A stretch of DNA of 7,089 nucleotides from Euryarchaeota archaeon UBA495 (lineage in GTDB: Archaea; Thermoplasmatota; Poseidoniia; Poseidoniales; Poseidoniaceae): assembly GCA_002496845.1 (NCBI GenBank), contig DALQ01000111.1, positions 1 through 7,089 of the forward strand. Reading direction: 5' to 3'. The translations under genes were made by a program, and so were the position numbers. Positions 1-6,334 of this stretch are shown here, in pieces (positions within the stretch are counted from its first letter, which is position 1; each line of letters starts with the position of its first letter). The notes under the pieces are model-generated. The model was not told the DNA's origin. It did no database searches and saw only the letters and a program-made list of their open reading frames with translations.

Positions 1-30
1 CACCCCCTTTGACCGCTCGGGAACTCCGTC
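1..30 (-). tRNA. 5' part of a class II tRNA (probably Leu or Ser), cut by the window edge
   Basis: Read on the minus strand from position 30 to 1, the sequence fits the first 29-30 positions of a tRNA. A 7-nt acceptor strand GACGGAG is followed by T8 and T9, then a D arm in which CCC (10-12) pairs with GGG (23-25). The D loop GAGCGGTCAAA supplies the conserved A14, purine 15, G18, G19 and A21. G26 and the start of an anticodon stem (GTG) follow, and the window then ends. This D-arm form is typical of long-variable-arm tRNAs. It matches bacterial tRNA-Tyr best, but in an archaeon the class II isotypes are Leu and Ser, so one of those is the likelier identity. The anticodon lies outside the window, so the isotype cannot be read. 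The AT-rich patch TGAAATTCAG about 24-33 bp upstream (plus-strand 54-63, overlapping the stop codon of the giant gene) is a weak candidate for a TATA element. Confidence 0.6.
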
Positions 31-60
31 GTATGGTCTACCGCCCCATGAGCCTGAATT
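31..60. other. 30-bp spacer between the giant gene's stop codon and the tRNA
   Basis: This stretch separates the TGA of the large surface-protein gene (minus strand, complement of 61-63) from the inferred 5' end of the tRNA on the same strand. I see no T-run on the minus strand and no convincing hairpin, so no separate terminator is recognisable. With such short spacing, either transcription reads through into the tRNA or the tRNA promoter lies in the end of the protein gene. Confidence 0.5.
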
Positions 61-3000
61 TCATTCTTCCTCATCGAAGGCCTCGAAGTCAAGTTCCACA
101 ATTTCCTTTGGGGCACGTTTCGATCGAGTTTGCATCCGCACGGCCACAAGGCTTGCCACGGCCAAAATCAGCGCGAGCGCTCCAAGGCTGGTCCAGCCGA
201 CGTTGCTCCCGCTGACCTCATCGTTCGCAGCGCCAACATCGGCCAAAGGAACCGGGACATCAAGCTGGCTCCCGTTGTCAAACTGGAGGCGCAGACCGAG
301 GTCCCCTGTGGTCCAGGCCTCGATGGTCCACGTGATACGTTGCCGTGCCCCCGGTTCCAAGACAACCTGCATTTCGGACAAGATCACGCCTTCGTTGTCC
401 ACGAGCCGTACGTGGGTGGATCCAGGCAACACACCGGTGTTGGCGACTTCGAAATCAACGTTGACCAAGGCCCCTAAGGAGGGCCTGAACGGGTCGGCCA
501 CCAAGGAGGCAAGATTGGGTTGGTAAGCGATCCAGCGCATCGTGACGGTCACCGGTTCGGTCTCGCTGCCCTCGCCAATCACGCCTCGACCTGCAGCATC
601 CGTCGCGCTGAACCACACCTGCCACAGGTCCCCTTCCATGACCTCGATGGTGTTCGGACGGAGGTTCACAACGCCTGAATGAACGGCCGATGCGCCATTC
701 AAGGAGGTCATTTCAAGCGATGCGCTTCCAACCGTCCCGTCCACGACGCGCCCTTGCCGCAACATGCGCCAATGGGCTTCAACACCATCTTCCACGGGTC
801 GTTCAACGTCTTGGACGGTGACCTCCAAAGCAACGGATTCGAGGGACGTGCTGTCGACTTGCAGGAACCGGATGGCATCGACCAGCAGCCGAGGATCATG
901 CTCGTCGATGTACACCAAGGTCCGATGGGTGACCTCTCCTTCGGTCCATCCAGACAACGTTGCTTCCACGTGCCCTGATGTCCTGACAAAGAGCGTGGGC
1001 GCGAAGGACATGCGCAGCACGGGCTCGCCGTTGTTCGGCACGTCCATTGTGCCTGAATCGCTGCGTGCGCCGTCGGTGACGGACCAATCGAGCTGGACCG
1101 TGTCAGGCAAACGCGCCGCGGTTTGGTTAGAGGACGAATGGACCACGCGGTATCCAAAGTTGACCACGTCCCCACGTTCCGCATAGACCGCTCCATCGGC
1201 ATAGGTGCCGAAGGGCGGCGTGGTGTCGGTGGCGGTTTCGAGCCGGAGGTCCACCGATGCGTTGGTCCACCACGTCAGGCCGCTGATTCGTCCGAATCCC
1301 AACCCGAGGTTTTGCCCTTCGTCCCGAACGAACAAGGCAGGAACATGGTCGGTGTCGGCGTGTGTTGAAGCCACGTCCCAACGCAACCTGAAGGCAACGT
1401 CCAACCGCCATGCAGCGTCGCTGAGCGCGTGGACGCTCACTTCCGGCGCCCCAAGGAAGCACCCGACGTCGGGGCGCGTTTCCTGGGTCCTCGGAACGTA
1501 CGTGATTCGGCAGGAGGCATCATCTTGGCCGAGGAGGGCCAATTCGATGGCATCAAGCGTTGTCAGTCCATTGGCGTCCCTGACTTCTGTGGAAAAGGTG
1601 TGAAGATGACCGGGGTACAACCGACCGTCGTCGGCGTCAAGCTTCAGGCTCGACGTCGGAACAAAGGTTGGGCGACGTGCTTCCAAACGAAGTTCAGCAG
1701 CAAAAGGCCCGTCCAGTGTACCGCCACCTGGCAGAGGATAGCCGGCCACATCGTAGGCCTCAACGACGAAACGGGCGATGCCGAGGTCGGCTCCGTTGGG
1801 CACGATGTCCGTTGCTTGGATGAGGGGCAGATCCAGGGATTGTTCCGTTCGCCCGGCGGCAAGAGGGACCGCCATCCTGATCCATTCGTCCGGTTCGCTG
1901 ATGCCGTTGGTGTTGGCGTCGTCACGTGATTGCAACCATGACCACACGTAGGCCGGTCCATCCAAACCTTGGTCGTCCCTCAAACCGAGCACCAAGGCGA
2001 GGTTGGCGTCCGAAGGAAGCACATGACCGTCGGCTGGTTGTCGGCCACCAGGATCGAGGACGTCCAAAGCAATCAGTTCTGGAACCACGTCATCGTAGAT
2101 CAGCTCCACCACCGGCGATGTGCCTCGCTGTTCGCTTGTGGTGGAGGCTGCGTCGTAGGGGCCAAAACGTGTGATGCGCGCTTCGACCGTCATCTGAGCG
2201 CCGCTGGGAAGGATTCCGGGTTGTGGCATGACGACGGTCCCGTTGAACCAACCATCGTCTTGAACGGAGACCAACACGCTGTCCATCCATGTGCCGTTGC
2301 GAAGCTCAAGGCTGACGGACGCCTCACCGGCTTTGGGATGAACGCCTGAAACGCCTTCGACCCGGAGTTGCCCTTGGACCTCCATGCTTCGGTTTGCTCC
2401 CACTTCGAACGGCCACAACGGCGCGGTCCAATCGTGCAAGGCACGGCCGCGGTCGTCGATGACCTCCAACGAAATGACCTCCAAATCGTTCTCAACGTCA
2501 TTGCCCTGAACATCCATCGCCTGAACAGCAGGGCCGGTCATCAAACCTTGGACGTCGGTCGCCGCCGTCCACCACTGCAATTGGGCAACGTCGTCAAAGG
2601 ACCACGACGAGGTGAGGGTCCATGTCACGCGGCAAACACGTGCATCACACACCACGGTGCTGGCGTCTTGAAGCGCGGCCAATCCGGCCCCGGAAGGCTG
2701 CCGAAAGCGTGCAAGGCCATCGCTCAAACGATCGACGGTGACCTCCCCAAAGGGCGCCAAAGGCGAGGCTCCAAAGCCAAGGCTGATCGACTCGATAAGC
2801 GGCACGTCTGCGGTCGAATCTCGAGCGTCGGTGCGTTCGTGTTCAGTGATGACCGTCACGTTGGTGCCCGGCGTCCAAGCGACGGTGGGAATCTGCACGA
2901 ACCGATCATGCAACTTTACGCGTGAAGACAGATCCAGACTTACGTCAATCGCGCCATGCTCCGTGATCACCCATACCTCGAGAGGATACTCCGAGGCCGT

Positions 3001-6000
3001 GCCGGCCGCTTGGCGGTCGCTCAACGCAGCATCGACGACCGCGAGATCCACTTCGACGTGCCGTTCCTGAACGGTACTCAGGGCGGCGAACTCCAGTGGA
3101 AGCAACGTCGCAGGAGACCAGACGTGCATGGACGTGCTGCACCGTTGACCGAAGGCCGTTGGTGCGTCGCTGTGGCGCTGACACGAAGCCACGCCGTTCA
3201 ATCGGAGGTGCCCTGCCGCATTCGCTGCATGGGTGGCGGTTCCTGATCCCGCAGGATGCGAAGCCAGGAGACCGTCCTGGCCTACGTCAATCAGGAGGCT
3301 GAATGGGACGGAGGACGTGGAACTGCTCGGAAGACCTTCAATCCACCATCGCCATGCAAGGCTTTGATTCTCCAACACCGTGGGGCCGAGGGTGCTGCTG
3401 CTGGCGTTCCAGAGCGTTGCACCGTCGCTCATGTTCACGGCTTCTGAGACACCGCTGGCTAATCCCAGCACGTTCCCATACCCCATTGAGGTCAAATCAA
3501 ACACCTCGTGCGTCTGAGCATCTAGACCAGCCTTGACGCCCGTGGCTGAGTGGGAACACGCCACGTCCGCACGTGCTTCGATCAACGAGGACCCAGTTGG
3601 AAGTTCAACGCTGAGGCTTGACTGAAGCCTGTGGCGGCTCCATTCGACAAGGAAGGTTTCCACCCCGGACGCGTTGCCGATTGACGTGACGGCTGCTTGA
3701 GGTGCCACCAGTTGTGCTCCCTGCCCCAAGACGTTGACCGTGGCGTGGTCGTGAGGGCAGACGGGCCACGATGGGAACGCGAGGGTGCGGGAAAGATGAC
3801 CCACGTTCAGAATCCCTCCGTCCTGTGTCACCATCAGGCCGTTCGGCAAAGCGTGATCCACGTGAACAGCATCGAGGTGCGTCACGCTGCCCAACGTCAG
3901 CCGTTCCAGAATTGGCGTGGCGAGGGACGAGGAGGTGGACATGTTCACGCGGAGGCGAAGTTGGGGGACTTGGCTTGTCGAGAGGGTGACGTCCGTCGGA
4001 AGCGTAAGCCCCGTCCAGCCGGGGACCTCGGTCCCGTTCGGATGCAGCAGATCCACGGTGAGGTTGGTCCCGGGTGGAAGGCGAGCATGGCCGTCGAGCA
4101 GCCCCCACAGCGAACGGCTTGGTGCGCTGAACGTAGACGAAGTCCACGTGCCTTCCTCCAAGAACAGGTCGATCTCGACGCCCGCATCGTCGATGTACCA
4201 GCCGTCTTTTTCCACCCACGTATCGGAGAAAAACACGTAACGGAAGCGAATGTCTTGTCCGGAGAGGTTGCTGACGTCGATGGTTTCCGCATCAAATCCC
4301 TGCGAACGTGATGGGCACCCTCCGCTGTGGATTGACCCGTCGTAAATGCCTTCACCGTAGAACGGCGAGTAGGGGTTCATGCTCGACAACGTGTGATGAG
4401 TGTGGCTGTGGTAAGGCGGGAACCACCACGACGCGCCGTCGTCCACCGAGATCTGCACGGCGCCCCCGTCCCAATTCGTTTCCGTGCACACCCACGAACG
4501 GAAGGACAAGCGGGCACTGCTGTTGTCGGGAAGGCTGTAACTTGGCGAAGTCAGGTAGGCCAAACTCTCTGCAGCATAATCGCCGTCAAGAACGATTCCG
4601 ACGCCTTGGTTTCCAGACGTCCACGCTCTCGGGCCTGCGGTGACGTTGCTGTCCAATTCGCCCACTTCCCATCCTTGGCCACGCTCAAGCGCAATAGACC
4701 ATCCACGTGGGACCAATTGGCCACGTTCGAAGGAGGCGTTCCACCACGTGGGACCGTTGGCCCCCAAGGCTTGGGTCCAGACCCATTCGTTGGTGCTGTT
4801 GCTTTGGCTGAGGTTGACGCCTTGACCGAGCACCGGGGCCGTGGTGAAGTTGTCCAGCATCCGCACGGTCGTGTTGCTCGCCCCACCGTAGGTGATGGTA
4901 CGGAGATCATCGATGGCCATGCCTTCCCAACCGTCCACGCCCGCGTTGCCGTAGCCAACGTTGGCGTCCGTGATGACGCGGAACGCGAGTTGCGCGGTCG
5001 AGGCGTTCTGAGACGTGAACACCGAAGGAGGCAGGCTGTAGCCGACGTCCACCCATTCACCGGATTCTTGTGTCAGCCAACCGCCTTGCCAGAGCAGGCC
5101 GTTGCCGGGCAGACCTGGGGCTTGCGAGAGAAGCGACCACGACGTCCCACGATCCAAACTCAGGAGGGTGGTCATGCTGTCTTGCCATCCCCCCTCCATG
5201 TCCCAATGTGCACGGAACGCAAGTTCCGTCGGTGAAGAGAGACCGGAAAGGTCGACGTCCATGATGACCCAGCCGTCAGCGTCGGGGGCGTATGCCCCCG
5301 ACAGGTTGCCGTGAAACCAAGCGCCACCAGGGTCGCCCTCGTTGTGCACCTTCAGGTCGTCGAGCAACCAGCCTTCACGCGAAGCAGAGTCATCGGTCGT
5401 TGCGAAACAAAAGCGGAGTTGGTACCACGCTTCAGCCGACGGAAGATGGCCGTCCAAAGGCAAGGACCGGAGCGTCCAACCTTGGACTTCATCCCCCAAC
5501 CACGCCGAACTCAAGGCCGTTGGATCGGGTTCCATTCCGCTGGAAAACGTGCCGTTCATCAGGTCTGGATAGCCTCCGGATGGCGTCAGCGTGGACCACG
5601 TTGGGAACGAAGTGCTGCGCCATTCCACCCAACGAGCGTCCTGTGGCCCAAGGTCCGCAGCAGAACGGAAACTGACGGTCATGTTGCGAACCACGCTGGG
5701 ACCGGCCACTTGCGGACTCACGAAGCACCCGGCCATCTCTTCGGTCAGTGTGGCGTTTTGGCCGCCCAAGAAGAGCGCCCTGTTCCCGTCAAAGGCGGTC
5801 GATGGAAGGGACGCGTTGACCGTGTTGGAGCTCAAGTTGACCGTGGACCACGAGCGGTCTGCACTTCCCACGGCCAGCCATCCATCCGGGGTGAGGACCG
5901 CGTCTTCGAAGTCCTCCACGTCGTTGTTTGATTCTGGCGAAGCGAGCGTCAAACGCCCGCCGCGAAGCAATCCTTCCGTGCGATCGTGAAGTCCGCCGGA

Positions 6001-6291
6001 AAACCCTGTGCCCTTGTCGTAGGCGAACTGTGTCCCGTTGGTCCCGTCCTCCGTCCACACGGTGCCCAAGGTCAGGCCGGCCTCCACGACGGTGTGGTTG
6101 GCCGGCACCGTCAACGACGTGACGTTGGCCGCCGTGATGCCACCGCCGCCAAGCGGTGCGACGGTTGCGGTGGGGCTTGTCGCCTCTCGCAGCGGCCCGA
6201 GGGCGGCCTGGGCCACGGGGAGAAGAAGGGGCAGCAGCAACACCATCAGCATCCAAACGGACGCACGGCGGCGTTGTGAGAAGGCCTCCAT
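61..6291 (-). CDS. Giant secreted, C-terminally membrane-anchored surface protein with MAM-like, Ig-like and CARDB-like domains
   Basis: This gene encodes 2076 residues and fills 88% of the window. I start it at the ATG complementary to 6289-6291. From there it begins with a clean Sec signal peptide (n-region RRR at 7-9, hydrophobic core about 12-26, AQA cleavage site at 27-29). The frame is open for 63 more codons, but that extension is unlike a protein N-terminus and is antisense to the divergent gene. The N-terminal half has three MAM-like jelly-roll units ending in GWLLDDL (307-313), GMAIDDL (457-463) and GWYIDDA (697-703). Beta-rich regions follow, with Ig-like boundaries at D1401-P1404, D1689-P1693 and D1796-P1800. 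A CARDB-like domain (about 1923-2015), one transmembrane helix (2032-2051) and a tail ending FDEEE complete it. I see no catalytic motif. The inferred role is adhesion, glycan binding or an envelope structure. Large proteins of this style occur in Marine Group II archaea. Coding is near certain; the specific function is unknown. Confidence 0.95.
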   Translation of the reverse strand: MEAFSQRRRASVWMLMVLLLPLLLPVAQAALGPLREATSPTATVAPLGGGGITAANVTSLTVPANHTVVEAGLTLGTVWTEDGTNGTQFAYDKGTGFSGGLHDRTEGLLRGGRLTLASPESNNDVEDFEDAVLTPDGWLAVGSADRSWSTVNLSSNTVNASLPSTAFDGNRALFLGGQNATLTEEMAGCFVSPQVAGPSVVRNMTVSFRSAADLGPQDARWVEWRSTSFPTWSTLTPSGGYPDLMNGTFSSGMEPDPTALSSAWLGDEVQGWTLRSLPLDGHLPSAEAWYQLRFCFATTDDSASREGWLLDDLKVHNEGDPGGAWFHGNLSGAYAPDADGWVIMDVDLSGLSSPTELAFRAHWDMEGGWQDSMTTLLSLDRGTSWSLLSQAPGLPGNGLLWQGGWLTQESGEWVDVGYSLPPSVFTSQNASTAQLAFRVITDANVGYGNAGVDGWEGMAIDDLRTITYGGASNTTVRMLDNFTTAPVLGQGVNLSQSNSTNEWVWTQALGANGPTWWNASFERGQLVPRGWSIALERGQGWEVGELDSNVTAGPRAWTSGNQGVGIVLDGDYAAESLAYLTSPSYSLPDNSSARLSFRSWVCTETNWDGGAVQISVDDGASWWFPPYHSHTHHTLSSMNPYSPFYGEGIYDGSIHSGGCPSRSQGFDAETIDVSNLSGQDIRFRYVFFSDTWVEKDGWYIDDAGVEIDLFLEEGTWTSSTFSAPSRSLWGLLDGHARLPPGTNLTVDLLHPNGTEVPGWTGLTLPTDVTLSTSQVPQLRLRVNMSTSSSLATPILERLTLGSVTHLDAVHVDHALPNGLMVTQDGGILNVGHLSRTLAFPSWPVCPHDHATVNVLGQGAQLVAPQAAVTSIGNASGVETFLVEWSRHRLQSSLSVELPTGSSLIEARADVACSHSATGVKAGLDAQTHEVFDLTSMGYGNVLGLASGVSEAVNMSDGATLWNASSSTLGPTVLENQSLAWRWWIEGLPSSSTSSVPFSLLIDVGQDGLLASHPAGSGTATHAANAAGHLRLNGVASCQRHSDAPTAFGQRCSTSMHVWSPATLLPLEFAALSTVQERHVEVDLAVVDAALSDRQAAGTASEYPLEVWVITEHGAIDVSLDLSSRVKLHDRFVQIPTVAWTPGTNVTVITEHERTDARDSTADVPLIESISLGFGASPLAPFGEVTVDRLSDGLARFRQPSGAGLAALQDASTVVCDARVCRVTWTLTSSWSFDDVAQLQWWTAATDVQGLMTGPAVQAMDVQGNDVENDLEVISLEVIDDRGRALHDWTAPLWPFEVGANRSMEVQGQLRVEGVSGVHPKAGEASVSLELRNGTWMDSVLVSVQDDGWFNGTVVMPQPGILPSGAQMTVEARITRFGPYDAASTTSEQRGTSPVVELIYDDVVPELIALDVLDPGGRQPADGHVLPSDANLALVLGLRDDQGLDGPAYVWSWLQSRDDANTNGISEPDEWIRMAVPLAAGRTEQSLDLPLIQATDIVPNGADLGIARFVVEAYDVAGYPLPGGGTLDGPFAAELRLEARRPTFVPTSSLKLDADDGRLYPGHLHTFSTEVRDANGLTTLDAIELALLGQDDASCRITYVPRTQETRPDVGCFLGAPEVSVHALSDAAWRLDVAFRLRWDVASTHADTDHVPALFVRDEGQNLGLGFGRISGLTWWTNASVDLRLETATDTTPPFGTYADGAVYAERGDVVNFGYRVVHSSSNQTAARLPDTVQLDWSVTDGARSDSGTMDVPNNGEPVLRMSFAPTLFVRTSGHVEATLSGWTEGEVTHRTLVYIDEHDPRLLVDAIRFLQVDSTSLESVALEVTVQDVERPVEDGVEAHWRMLRQGRVVDGTVGSASLEMTSLNGASAVHSGVVNLRPNTIEVMEGDLWQVWFSATDAAGRGVIGEGSETEPVTVTMRWIAYQPNLASLVADPFRPSLGALVNVDFEVANTGVLPGSTHVRLVDNEGVILSEMQVVLEPGARQRITWTIEAWTTGDLGLRLQFDNGSQLDVPVPLADVGAANDEVSGSNVGWTSLGALALILAVASLVAVRMQTRSKRAPKEIVELDFEAFDEEE
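64..198 (-). other. C-terminal transmembrane helix and acidic cytoplasmic tail (residues 2032-2076)
   Basis: Residues 2032-2051 form one uninterrupted hydrophobic segment beginning GWTSLGALAL. It is followed at once by a positive cluster (R2052, R2056, K2058, R2059, K2062), which fixes the cytoplasmic side by the positive-inside rule. The last 14 residues carry eight acidic side chains among I, V, L and F and end FDEEE. With the N-terminal signal peptide this gives type I topology, with about 2000 residues outside the cell. Confidence 0.88.
247..525 (-). other. CARDB-like beta-sandwich domain next to the membrane (residues about 1923-2015)
   Basis: The segment starts YQPNLASL and shows the familiar order of this fold: a strand ending in VANTG (1949-1953), the strand VRLVDNEG (1961-1968), the turn LEPGARQ (1978-1984) followed by ITWTIEAW, and a last strand near the sequon N2006-G-S. 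CARDB and related domains usually act as stalk or adhesion modules just outside the membrane, which fits its place 17 residues before the transmembrane helix. The assignment is by pattern, not by a profile search. Confidence 0.65.
1885..1920 (-). other. EF-hand/calcium-loop-like motif (residues 1458-1469)
   Basis: Residues D1458, N1460, N1462, G1463, E1466 and E1469 match positions 1, 3, 5, 6, 9 and 12 of the 12-residue calcium-binding loop. The usual hydrophobic residue at position 8 is a serine here, with isoleucine at position 7. Loops of this kind often sit between beta-sandwich units of secreted proteins and stiffen them when calcium is bound. Marine calcium levels make this plausible, but binding is inferred. 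Confidence 0.5.
4168..5916 (-). other. Three tandem MAM-like beta-jelly-roll units (about residues 126-708)
   Basis: Each unit ends in a G-W/M-x-I/L-D-D motif: residues 307-313, 457-463 and 697-703. This hallmark is shared by MAM domains and the C-terminal domains of immune-inhibitor-A-like proteins. Unit 1 (126-315) opens with a DFE segment followed by GW, and has C189 and C295 to form a disulfide. Unit 2 (322-466) contains the strand pattern AHWDMEGGWQDS and a DRGTSW turn. Unit 3 (517-708) opens NASFERG and contains DDGASWW, a histidine cluster at 628-633, and C602 and C659. The units are strongly diverged from each other, so any duplication is old. The family assignment rests on motifs only. 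Known relatives bind carbohydrates or mediate adhesion. Confidence 0.7.
6205..6291 (-). other. Sec signal peptide of the giant surface protein (residues 1-29)
   Basis: The n-region carries three consecutive arginines at residues 7-9. A leucine-rich hydrophobic core with two prolines spans about 12-26. The AxA site A27-Q28-A29 predicts cleavage before A30. There is no twin-arginine consensus with the usual flanking residues and no lipobox cysteine, so general Sec export with signal peptidase I cleavage is the natural reading. This segment fixes the translation start at 6291 and argues against the longer open frame up to 6480. Confidence 0.88.
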
Positions 6292-6334
6292 CCATTGTCC
6301 CACAGGCCCGGATGAACTTGAACGCTCGTTCCTC
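6292..6334. other. Short divergent intergenic gap
   Basis: This gap lies between the ATG of the giant gene (minus strand) and the first usable in-frame start (GTG at 6335) of the rightward gene. No clear TATA element, BRE or Shine-Dalgarno sequence is visible for either gene. An AT-leaning patch TTCAAGTTCATC (minus strand, complement of 6311-6322) lies about 20-31 bp before the leftward ATG and could serve a leaderless transcript, but it is weak. Any promoter for the rightward gene would have to lie inside this gap or within the signal-peptide region of its neighbour. Confidence 0.4.

Noticed and set aside
31..60. Small gene on the minus strand starting at the ATG near 48
   Set aside because: It reads ATG GGG CGG and then TAG, so it is only three codons long.
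1429..1929. 166-codon plus-strand open frame and similar frames between 130 and 3536
   Set aside because: All lie antisense or off-frame within the giant gene, and none shows a recognisable motif or independent start signals.
4393..5235. 280-codon plus-strand open frame opposite the MAM-like region
   Set aside because: It is antisense to well-supported coding sequence and rich in Arg, Pro and Val without domain-like pattern. Long off-frame openings are common in high-GC genes with few stop-prone codons.
6137..6334. ATG at 6137 as start of the GINS-like gene
   Set aside because: It would overlap the first 155 bp of the giant gene head-on, and the added residues are Pro/Arg/Ser-rich shadow of the signal-peptide region, unlike a GINS N-terminus.
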